The notes beneath the pieces were generated by a model. It was given only the letters and a program-made list of their open reading frames with translations, made no database searches and was not told where the DNA came from. A stretch of 64,000 bases of DNA, from the NCBI GenBank assembly GCA_944388865.1, contig CALXKM010000049.1:113072-177071 (forward strand). The letters run 5' to 3'. The position numbers and the translations under genes were made by a program. The DNA comes from an uncultured Duodenibacillus sp. (lineage in GTDB: Bacteria; Pseudomonadota; Gammaproteobacteria; Burkholderiales; Burkholderiaceae_F). Shown in pieces: positions 44,446 to 51,842 of the stretch (its first letter is position 1; the number at the start of each line of letters is the position of its first letter).

Positions 44446-46095
44446 ATGAGCACTTGTGAAAAGAAAGAAAAAGGGGTTGGCGTTCTTCGCAACCCGTGGC
44501 TAAATCGTGGTCTCGCTTTCAGCGAGCAGCAGCGTGATGCGCTTGGATTGCGCGGACTTCTTCCCGCTGCCGTGTCGACTCGCGATCAGCAGGTTGAGCG
44601 CTGGAAGGCATTGATTGCCCAGCAGCCGACGCCGCTCATGAAGTACATCACGCTTGATACCGCTCGCATGATTGACGAGGCGCTCTACTTCCAGCTCGTG
44701 ATGGAAAACGTTGAAGAGTACATGCCTCTTATTTATACGCCTACCGTGGGCGAGGCTTGCCAGAAGTTCGGCCATATCTATCGCGCTCATCGCGGTCTTT
44801 ACATTTGCGCCGAGGATCGCGGTCACGTGCGCGACATCGTTGCCAATGTTCCCAACCAGAAGGTCGACATCATCGTCGTTACCGACGGTCAGCGCATCCT
44901 CGGTCTTGGTGATCTGGGCGCCTGCGGCATGGGCATTCCCATCGGCAAGCTTGCTCTGTATACGGCTTGCGCCGGCGTCAATCCGCAGCACACGCTTCCC
45001 GTGACGCTCGATGTCGGCACCAACAACGAAGAATTCCTCAAGGATCCTCTCTACATCGGTCAGCGTCACAAGCGCGTTGACGACGAGACCTACTATGCTC
45101 TCATTGAGGAGTTCGTTGCTGCTGTTCGCGAACGCTGGCCCAATGTGCTCATCCAGTTTGAAGACTTCCAGAATACGCATGCCTTCAAGCTGCTCGACAT
45201 TTGGCGTGACCGTGTCCCGTGCTTCAACGACGACATTCAGGGTACGGCTTCTGTGGTTGTCACGGGCTTTTACTCTGCCATGCGCGTCAAGAAGGAAAAG
45301 CTCAGCGATCAGAAGATTCTGTTCCTCGGTGCAGGTTCTGCTGCAACGGGCATTGCGCACCTCATTGCTGATGCCATGGTCGAAGAGGGAACGTCGCGCG
45401 AAGAGGCACTCTCCAAGATTGCTTTGTTTGACTCCAAGGGCTTGGTCACGAGCCGCCGCACGGACAAGCTTGCCGACAACAAACTGCCGTTTGCGCACGA
45501 CTACGAGGTGTGCACGAGCTTTGCCGATGCTGTGCGCCATCTCAAGCCCACGGCCATCGTCGGCGTTTCTGCTCAGCCCAAGACCTTCAGCGAGGAAGTC
45601 ATTTCGCTGATGGCTCAGTACAACAAGCAGCCGATCATCTTTGCTCTGTCGAACCCGACTTCCAAGGCCGAATGCACGGCTGAGGAAGCTTACAAGTTCT
45701 CCAACGGCACGGCGCTCTTTGCAAGCGGCTCGCCCTTTGATCCGGTTGAATTCGAAGGCAAGACCTTTGTTCCGCGTCAGGGCAACAACAGCTATGTATT
45801 CCCTGCCATCGGCATGGGCTGCATCTACACGCATGCCAAGAGCGTTCCCAACGGCGTGTTCCTGGCTGCCGCCAAGAGCCTTGCCGACCAGGTGAGCGAG
45901 GAAGACCTCGGCAAGGGTGCGCTCTATCCGCCGTTGTCTGAAATTCGCGAGCTGTCCGTGGCGATTGCCGCGGCTGTTGCCGAGTACTGCTTCGAACATG
46001 GTCTGGCGCAGATTGAGCGTCCTGCTGATCTCAAGGCCGCTGTTCGCGAAGCTATGTGGCAGCCGAGCGATCCGAAGTTTGCTGCCGGAGAATAA
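44446..46095 (+). CDS. maeA: NAD-dependent malic enzyme
   Basis: Oxidatively decarboxylates malate to pyruvate and CO2. The 549-residue single-domain form (no phosphotransacetylase extension) resembles MaeA/SfcA. Visible motifs are the catalytic Tyr in IYTPTVGEACQKFG, the Lys/Asp region VTDGQRILGLGDLGACGMGIP, metal ligands in QFEDFQNTHAFKLL and CFNDDIQGTASV, and the Rossmann motif FLGAGSAATGIA. The start at 44446 lies after an A/T-rich 250-bp region. It links malate and pyruvate in the carboxylate island and ends at a bidirectional terminator. Confidence 0.96.
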   Translation: MSTCEKKEKGVGVLRNPWLNRGLAFSEQQRDALGLRGLLPAAVSTRDQQVERWKALIAQQPTPLMKYITLDTARMIDEALYFQLVMENVEEYMPLIYTPTVGEACQKFGHIYRAHRGLYICAEDRGHVRDIVANVPNQKVDIIVVTDGQRILGLGDLGACGMGIPIGKLALYTACAGVNPQHTLPVTLDVGTNNEEFLKDPLYIGQRHKRVDDETYYALIEEFVAAVRERWPNVLIQFEDFQNTHAFKLLDIWRDRVPCFNDDIQGTASVVVTGFYSAMRVKKEKLSDQKILFLGAGSAATGIAHLIADAMVEEGTSREEALSKIALFDSKGLVTSRRTDKLADNKLPFAHDYEVCTSFADAVRHLKPTAIVGVSAQPKTFSEEVISLMAQYNKQPIIFALSNPTSKAECTAEEAYKFSNGTALFASGSPFDPVEFEGKTFVPRQGNNSYVFPAIGMGCIYTHAKSVPNGVFLAAAKSLADQVSEEDLGKGALYPPLSEIRELSVAIAAAVAEYCFEHGLAQIERPADLKAAVREAMWQPSDPKFAAGE

Positions 46096-46163
46096 TTTGC
46101 TGACAGCAGCCGTTTGCCTCCGTTGTTTTGGGGGCAAGCTTTCCTAAACGGATCGGCGTCACA

Positions 46164-46202
46164 AAAAAACCGCTCCTTTCGACAGGAAGAGAGCGGTTTT
46201 TT
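46164..46202. terminator. Bidirectional terminator after maeA
   Basis: AAAAAACCGCTC 46164-46175 pairs with GAGCGGTTTTTT 46191-46202. T-runs exist in both directions. Confidence 0.9.
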
Positions 46203-46384
46203 GTACCTCTTAGGAGGTATGTTCAGAAAAACTCGAAGCAACACCATTTTAGGTGGAATACCACCAAAAGGGTATTGGCATGAAGATGTCTTCCCTTTGT
46301 TTTTTGTCTTAATGCCGGCACTGCAAAAGAGAGTTCTTTGATTTTAAGCAATCTAAAAGTACGGCATTACATATTATTTCAGAC

Positions 46385-46424
46385 AAAAAAAGTGCCGCGC
46401 GGTGAAGCACACCGGAGGCGGCGC
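46385..46424 (-). terminator. Terminator of the AspT-type transporter gene
   Basis: On the minus strand a stem formed by 46392-46398 with 46418-46424 (one G-U) and an inner CGGTG/CACCG stem is followed by a T-run (A 46385-46391 on +). It lies 30 bp past the stop. Confidence 0.75.
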
Positions 46425-46454
46425 AAGAGGGGAGCAGTAAAAATGTAAGAGAGA

Positions 46455-48140
46455 CTATTGGGCGACGACAAACCCCCAGAGAGCCAGCAAAATGACCTGA
46501 CCAGTTAGGATTCTCAGGCACATAGCCAAGGGGTAAACCGTCGAATAGGCAATGGCCGAGGAGTCTTTTTCTGAAATCGTATTGGCATAGGCAAGCGTCG
46601 GAGGATCGGTCGTTGCGCCGGCCAGAAGCCCTACGATCAAGTGATAGTTCATCTTGAATTTAATGCGGGCGAGAATCCCGACAAGGATAAGCGGAACAAC
46701 AGTAATGACAAGGCCTGCGGCGACATAAATCGGTCCGTTGCCGTTGATGAGGGCGTTGACGAATTTGTCGCCTGCCGACAGTCCCACGCTCGCTAGAAAT
46801 AAGGCGATGCCCATTTCGCGCAGCATCAGGTTGGCCGAGTGTGTGGTGTATGTAATGAGCTTAAAGTGCGGCCCCCAGTAGCCCAACAAAATGGCCACAA
46901 TCAGCGGACCGCCTGCTAAACCAAGCTTGAGAGGAACCGGCATGCCGGGAATCGCAATCGGCAGAAAGCCCAGAATAATGCCAAGAGCAATGCCCAAAAA
47001 AATCGAAATGATGTTGGGGTGATCGAGTTTTTTTACTTGATTGCCGAGCCTGTCGGCCAGACGTGCAATGGCGCGCTCCGGCCCCACGCAGTAGACCTGA
47101 TCGCCGATTTGCAGATGCAGGTTTTGATAGGGAAACAGCGTCATGCCCGCACGAAAGACGCGGGTGATGTTGACGCCGTCAAAGCGGCTTAAATGCAATT
47201 CGCTCAGGCGCAAGCCGTTGACTTCGTCGCGGGTGATCAAAATGTTGCGCGAAATCAGAGGCGAATGAGCCGTTGCCAAATCAACTTCCGTGTCTTCTTT
47301 GCCGAAAAAAGCGATGATGGCAGGCTTGTCCTCGGAGCCGGCAACAATTCTGAGCTTGTCGCCGACGTGCACCGGCGTATCCGGGCCGGGGCTGTTGATG
47401 ACGCCGTCATGAAGCACTCTTGAGCAGATGAATGCTCGCCCGATGAGCCTTCTCACGTCGCGGATTGTTTGCCCATTGATTCCCTCGTTGGTGATGTCGA
47501 CGTGAAAGAAAATGGGGGCGTCGCTCTTGGCGTTGGCCTCTTCTTCCCAGTGCTGATCCTCTTCTTTGACGTCAATGCGAAAGATGATGCGAAGAAGAAT
47601 TGCGGACATGATGATGCCGACCACGCCCAAAGGATAGGCGCATGCGTAGCCTACAGCGATGTTTTCGCCTGCGTAGCCAAGCATGTCAAGCGCTTCCTGC
47701 GTAGCGCCCAGTCCAGGCGTATTGGTCACGGCACCGAAGTGAACGCCCAGCATCTGAGGCAGCGTAACGGTTCCCTGAAGCGCAAAAAAGAGCACAACCG
47801 TTAAGGCAATGCTGAGCACAACCGCAAGGATAGTGAGCAAATTGAGCTGAAGTCCGCCGCTTTTGAAGGAAGAGAAAAACGAAGGACCGACCTGCAGACC
47901 GATGAAGAAGACAAAAAGAATCAGGCCAAAGTCGCGCAGAAAATTAAGCACCGTCATGTTGACGGCAACTCCGGCGTAGCTTGCCGCAAGGGCGGCGAAC
48001 AGCACGAAAGTAACGCCCAATGAAACGCCAAGCACTTTGATGCGTCCGAGCGCCATGCCGATTGAGATGACAACGGCGTATACAAGCATGATGTGCCCGA
48101 TCGAGTCGGCATCTGTGACAAGCTGCAAAATCCAGTCCAT
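46455..48140 (-). CDS. AspT/YidE-type aspartate:alanine exchanger-family transporter
   Basis: A 561-residue inner-membrane protein built of two membrane duplication domains (about 10-190 and 380-560) flanking a central cytoplasmic region with two TrkA_C/RCK-type domains (about 205-285 and 295-370). FIGLQVGPSFFSSF and NTPGLGATQEALD in the first half and ASVGLSAGDKFV and GATTDPPTLAYANTI in the second are typical repeats. Characterised AspT exchanges aspartate for alanine; related YidE/YbjL proteins are uncharacterised. Substrate here is inferred only as a small acid. Divergent from fumC. Confidence 0.85.
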   Translation of the reverse strand: MDWILQLVTDADSIGHIMLVYAVVISIGMALGRIKVLGVSLGVTFVLFAALAASYAGVAVNMTVLNFLRDFGLILFVFFIGLQVGPSFFSSFKSGGLQLNLLTILAVVLSIALTVVLFFALQGTVTLPQMLGVHFGAVTNTPGLGATQEALDMLGYAGENIAVGYACAYPLGVVGIIMSAILLRIIFRIDVKEEDQHWEEEANAKSDAPIFFHVDITNEGINGQTIRDVRRLIGRAFICSRVLHDGVINSPGPDTPVHVGDKLRIVAGSEDKPAIIAFFGKEDTEVDLATAHSPLISRNILITRDEVNGLRLSELHLSRFDGVNITRVFRAGMTLFPYQNLHLQIGDQVYCVGPERAIARLADRLGNQVKKLDHPNIISIFLGIALGIILGFLPIAIPGMPVPLKLGLAGGPLIVAILLGYWGPHFKLITYTTHSANLMLREMGIALFLASVGLSAGDKFVNALINGNGPIYVAAGLVITVVPLILVGILARIKFKMNYHLIVGLLAGATTDPPTLAYANTISEKDSSAIAYSTVYPLAMCLRILTGQVILLALWGFVVAQ

Positions 48141-48481
48141 GACGATGTCTGAGGCTCGCTCGGAGCCTGAGTTTTCCTGTTAGCTAAGAATAGGGAAAAG
48201 AAGTTTATTTTGAAAACAAGGCTAAATTTATGCGTACAAACCCGCCTTATAAGCAAACCGCAGTGTAGAGCGCCTGTAAATTTTGTGAAAGCTTTTGCCT
48301 TTACTCAGATGCTTGTCTCAGGAAACAAAATTTTGCGGACATGAATGAGGAGTTACTCTATACTCCTTTCGCGGTAGGAAGGGCAGAGTATCTCTACCTC
48401 TTCTGATTGACGCAATTTGTGCTGACACGCCGCGCTCGGCTTTTTCGGGTGCGAGCAATATTTATATACGAGGAAAGCGAA
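48141..48481. other. Divergent intergenic region between the AspT-type gene and fumC
   Basis: A 341-bp region with no supported gene. A stem AGGAGT 48348-48353 with ACTCCT 48362-48367 overlaps a -10-like TATACT (48359-48364); no matching -35 hexamer at normal spacing was found. TTGT/ACAA half-sites near 48313-48328 are suggestive of an FNR-type site but spaced wrongly. Confidence 0.45.
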
Positions 48482-49888
48482 ATGGCATTTCGTATTGAAA
48501 AGGACTCCATGGGCGAAATTCAGGTCCCTGACGATAAGTACTGGGGCGCCCAGACGGAGCGCAGCTACGAAAACTTCAAGATCGGCGTTGAAAAAATGCC
48601 GATGCAGATCACGCGCGCTTTTGCCATGCTCAAGCAGGCCTGCGCCATCGCCAACAACAAGTTCGGCAAGCTCGACGATCGCCGCATGAGCGCCATCAAG
48701 CAGGCTTGCGAAGAAATCCTCGAGGGCAAGCTCGACGGCAACTTCCCGCTTGCAATCTGGCAGACCGGTTCGGGCACGCAGTCCAACATGAACATGAACG
48801 AGGTGATCGCCAACCGCTCGACCGAAATCCTCGGCGGCAATTTCCGCGACAAGGCCAATACGCCCAAGGAAAATCTGGTTCATCCCAATGATCATGTCAA
48901 CATGAGCCAGTCTTCCAACGACACCTTCCCGACTGCTCTGCACATCATGGCAGTGGTTGAAACGACCAACTATCTGCTGCCGCGTCTGTGCGAATTCGAG
49001 AAGTGCCTCATCGCCAAGAGCGAAGAGTTCATGGACATCATCAAGAACGGTCGCACCCACCTGCAGGACGCCACGCCTCTGACGCTCGGCCAGGAATTCA
49101 GCGGCTACGCTTCCATGATCACCCACAGCAAGAAGCACATCGAAGCAGCTCTTGAATCCGTGCGTGAAATTGCCATCGGCGGCACGGCTGTCGGCACCGG
49201 TCTCAACTCGCCCAAGGGCTGGGGCGCTGAAATCGCTCAGACCCTGACCGCCAAGACGGGCATCAAGTTCATCGACTGCCCCAACAAGTTCTACGGCCTT
49301 ACCAGCCATGACTCGCTCGTTGCACTCGAAGGCGCTTTTGCCGGCCTTGCTGCCGACCTTATGAAGATTGCCAACGACATCCGTTGGCTCGCCAGCGGTC
49401 CGCGCGGCGGCCTCGGCGAAATCACGATTCCGGCCAATGAACCGGGTTCTTCGATCATGCCGGGCAAGGTCAATCCGACCCAGTGTGAAGCTGTCACGAT
49501 GGTTGCCGTTCAGGTCATGGGCAATGCGACGACGATCAACATGGCTGCCTCTCAGGGCAACTTCGAACTGAACGTCTTCCAGCCCGTTGTTGCTCACAAT
49601 CTGCTGCAGAGCATCCGTCTGCTGGCCGATGTGATGGTTTCCTTCCAGGAACACTGCGTTGCCGGCATTACCGCCAACAAGGAACGCATCCAGGAACTGA
49701 TGGAACGCTCTCTGATGCTCGTGACGGCTCTCTCGCCGCTCGTGGGCTATGACAATGCCGCTAAGATCGCCAAGTACGCTCACGCTCAGAACAAGAGCCT
49801 GCGCGAGGCTGCCCTCGAACTCGGTCTGTGCACCGAAGAGCAGTTCAACGAGTACGTTGTTCCTGCCAAGATGATTCATCCGCAGTGA
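48482..49888 (+). CDS. fumC: Fumarate hydratase class II
   Basis: Oxygen-stable fumarase interconverting fumarate and malate. The 468-residue protein has [19 protein letters not shown], the [22 protein letters not shown] block, [20 protein letters not shown], and the superfamily signature [15 protein letters not shown] with the mobile-loop Ser. Start ATG 48482 follows GAGGAAAG by about 5 bp. It complements the Fe-S hydro-lyase of the ttd operon and supplies fumarate for reductases or the exchangers. Two hairpins end the transcript. Confidence 0.97.
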   Translation: MAFRIEKDSMGEIQVPDDKYWGAQTERSYENFKIGVEKMPMQITRAFAMLKQACAIANNKFGKLDDRRMSAIKQACEEILEGKLDGNFPLAIWQTGSGTQSNMNMNEVIANRSTEILGGNFRDKANTPKENLVHPNDHVNMSQSSNDTFPTALHIMAVVETTNYLLPRLCEFEKCLIAKSEEFMDIIKNGRTHLQDATPLTLGQEFSGYASMITHSKKHIEAALESVREIAIGGTAVGTGLNSPKGWGAEIAQTLTAKTGIKFIDCPNKFYGLTSHDSLVALEGAFAGLAADLMKIANDIRWLASGPRGGLGEITIPANEPGSSIMPGKVNPTQCEAVTMVAVQVMGNATTINMAASQGNFELNVFQPVVAHNLLQSIRLLADVMVSFQEHCVAGITANKERIQELMERSLMLVTALSPLVGYDNAAKIAKYAHAQNKSLREAALELGLCTEEQFNEYVVPAKMIHPQ

Positions 49889-49909
49889 TCTGCTGATGCA
49901 TGACTCTTT

Positions 49910-49941
49910 CCTGCCGCCGGACGCTTAAACCCTGCGGCAGG
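49910..49941 (+). other. First hairpin downstream of fumC
   Basis: CCTGCCGC 49910-49917 pairs with GCGGCAGG 49934-49941. It precedes the terminator at 49953 and may stabilise the fumC mRNA 3' end. Confidence 0.5.
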
Positions 49942-49952
49942 GTCTATAGCAC

Positions 49953-49992
49953 AAAAGCTCGATTCCGGACGTTGTTCGAAATCGAGCTTTTT
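49953..49992 (+). terminator. Terminator after fumC
   Basis: GCTCGATT 49957-49964 pairs with AATCGAGC 49980-49987, flanked by AAAA and followed by TTTTT (49988-49992). Confidence 0.88.
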
Positions 49993-50060
49993 GCTGAGCG
50001 CTGTTTGCCTGCAGGAGTCGGCATAATGAGCCGATAAGTCTTTTTTGAGGGTACAAACTC

Positions 50061-50633
50061 ATGGCTGATCTCAATGTATGTTCAATGCCGAGCGCTTCCG
50101 GCAGTTTTCCCATGCCCTGCGTGCCGGGCTGGCCCAAGCTTCGTGCGGGTACTCAGCTTGACGCTATGTACGAGAGGCTGCAGCGCGACGGTTTTTCCTT
50201 TACGCGTCCGGGAGCCGATCTGAGCAAGCCTCATGTCGTTGTTGTGTTTGATCCTCAGTGCTATTGGTCGAACAATTTGTGGAAAACCACGCGTCTATTA
50301 GAAGATGAGGTTTTCTTCGTGTGGTTTCCTGTGTGCGTGTCGGCCGACATCAGCACGGCGCAGGCAGCCTGCATCATGGCAGCGAGCAATCCTTGGGAGG
50401 TGTTTTGCGAACACGAGGAGAGTTTTGCCGATCCGGATTTTTGCGGAATTCATCCTGAGAACTACAAAATCACGCAGGACGACCGCAATCGAGTCTGGCG
50501 CAATGCTCGTGTATTTCGAAAAGCGGGCGGCACGCAAGTGCCTCTGGGAATCTATCGCTGTCCGGACGGTTCCTACGTGCCTATATTTGGCGACGATACG
50601 CTGAGCGAAATTAAGCAGAAGCTGGGGCTTTGA
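50061..50633 (+). CDS. Thioredoxin-fold protein related to DsbC/DsbG catalytic domains, atypical CYWS site
   Basis: A 190-residue protein without a signal peptide, so probably cytosolic. The strand VVVVFDPQCYWSNNLWK resembles the first strand and active site of DsbC/DsbG-type thioredoxin domains, but the CxxC is replaced by Cys-Tyr-Trp-Ser. A later GGTQVPLGIYRCPDGSYVPIFG stretch (split: GGTQVPLGIY, DGSYVPIFGD) carries the cis-Pro loop and last strands of that fold. With only one Cys at the site it cannot form an internal disulfide there. Assignment rests on fold pattern; function is unknown. GAGGGT precedes the ATG. Confidence 0.6.
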   Translation: MADLNVCSMPSASGSFPMPCVPGWPKLRAGTQLDAMYERLQRDGFSFTRPGADLSKPHVVVVFDPQCYWSNNLWKTTRLLEDEVFFVWFPVCVSADISTAQAACIMAASNPWEVFCEHEESFADPDFCGIHPENYKITQDDRNRVWRNARVFRKAGGTQVPLGIYRCPDGSYVPIFGDDTLSEIKQKLGL

Positions 50634-50800
50634 TTTTTCTAGTGGTTTTCCGCAGGCTGGATGGAGGAAAGCAGACCTAAGTGAATCGCAAGCCGTTGAT
50701 TTTCTTTGGAAATATTTGTTGCTTGCTTCGCATCGGCTCAAATGGATTGGGCTCATCAAGTGATAAACTTCGCGAGTTTTTGATGAAGGACGCCTGAACC

Positions 50801-51616
50801 ATGTCCATTGAAATTGCACTTGCGCTGCTTTTGCTCGGCTCCTGCACGGGTTTTCTTGCCGGCTTGCTGGGCATCGGCGGCGGCATGATCCTTACGCCTT
50901 TTCTGACGATGATGCTCGTCTACACCGGTGTTCCCGACGAGCACATTGTGCATGTGGCCATTGCCACGTCGCTTGCCACCATCATGTTCACCTCAATGTC
51001 TTCGGTGCGCGCGCACAATAAGCGCGGCGCCGTGCTCTGGCCTGTTGTTTGGATGATTGCGCCGGGCATTCTGGTGGGCGCTCTGGCTGGAGCCAAGGTA
51101 GCAAGCGCGCTGCCTACATTTTGGATTTCCATGGTGTTCGTGTGCTTTGTGGGATTTTCCGCCTGCAAGATGTTTATGAATTCCAAGCCCTCGCCCTCTC
51201 GCGAACTTCCCGGCAAGCCCGGACTTTTCGGCATGGGCGGCTTGATCGGCGTGATTTCTGCGCTTGTGGGCGCGGGCGGCGGCTTTATCTCTGTTCCCTT
51301 TATGGTGTGGTGCAATGTGAAGATGCAAAATGCGGTGGGGACATCCGCTGCTCTTGGATTTCCTATTGCTGCCGCAGGCACTCTCGGCTACATCATTACA
51401 GGCTGGGGGGCGCAGGGGCTGCCCGGACTGCCGATGATGATGGGTTATATCCATCTGCCGGCTTTGCTGTGCGTGTCGGCTGCCAGCGTCTGCACGGCTC
51501 CCTTGGGCGCAAAGGTTGCCCACAGCATTAACACCAAGCCTTTGAAAAAGCTCTTTGCCTGCAATCTCTTTGTTCTTGCGGGCTACATGCTGTATCGTGC
51601 CATTTTGAGTTTCTAA
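50801..51616 (+). CDS. TauE/SafE-family (TSUP) anion exporter
   Basis: A 271-residue inner-membrane protein with about eight helices in two TSUP repeats. GFLAGLLGIGGGMILTPFL in the first half and GVISALVGAGGGFISVPFMVW in the second are the repeated family motifs. Members export or import sulfite, sulfoacetate, taurine-derived anions or other organosulfonates; the substrate here is unknown. AAGGA lies about 11 bp before the ATG. It ends 226 bp before the hydrogenase genes. Confidence 0.9.
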   Translation: MSIEIALALLLLGSCTGFLAGLLGIGGGMILTPFLTMMLVYTGVPDEHIVHVAIATSLATIMFTSMSSVRAHNKRGAVLWPVVWMIAPGILVGALAGAKVASALPTFWISMVFVCFVGFSACKMFMNSKPSPSRELPGKPGLFGMGGLIGVISALVGAGGGFISVPFMVWCNVKMQNAVGTSAALGFPIAAAGTLGYIITGWGAQGLPGLPMMMGYIHLPALLCVSAASVCTAPLGAKVAHSINTKPLKKLFACNLFVLAGYMLYRAILSF

Positions 51617-51662
51617 TAATAAGAAAACAGGAGCGGCTGACAGTCAAATTGCTCGATATGAA

Positions 51663-51689
51663 CGCGCAGACTTTGATTGCGTCTGCGCG
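51663..51689. other. Hairpin/dyad upstream of the hydrogenase operon
   Basis: CGCGCAGAC 51663-51671 pairs with GTCTGCGCG 51681-51689 (9-nt loop containing TTGAT). It could end the TSUP transcript or bind a regulator of the hydrogenase genes. Confidence 0.45.
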
Positions 51690-51842
51690 AATTGCGACAG
51701 ACAGGAAGTCCGTCATGGACAGCTTTGTCGGAAGCAAATCAGCGTTGTTTGAATCAGCTTGAAAATTCCAAAAATCGGCGTGCGCGCTTAGCTCTAAAAG
51801 CTGTCGGCGCGTCGCTGCCGCCAAACGAGGACCCCGATCGTC

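Larger units (their letters stand above)
46096..46454. other. Convergent intergenic region after maeA
   Basis: This 359-bp region holds the maeA terminator (46164-46202), a TACCTC/GAGGTA dyad (46204-46219), a larger dyad centred on GGTGG-AATA-CCACC (46243-46272), and the terminator of the AspT-type gene (46385-46424). A 40-residue open frame from 46219 starts only 1 nt after AGGAGGT and is not believed to be a gene. Confidence 0.6.

Noticed and set aside
46219-46341. 40-residue open frame after AGGAGGT
   Set aside because: The Shine-Dalgarno is only 1 nt from the ATG, the frame spans a large dyad, and it resembles nothing recognisable.
48313-48328. FNR-box-like TTGT...ACAA upstream of fumC
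   Set aside because: The half-sites are spaced too far apart for the FNR consensus (TTGAT-N4-ATCAA).
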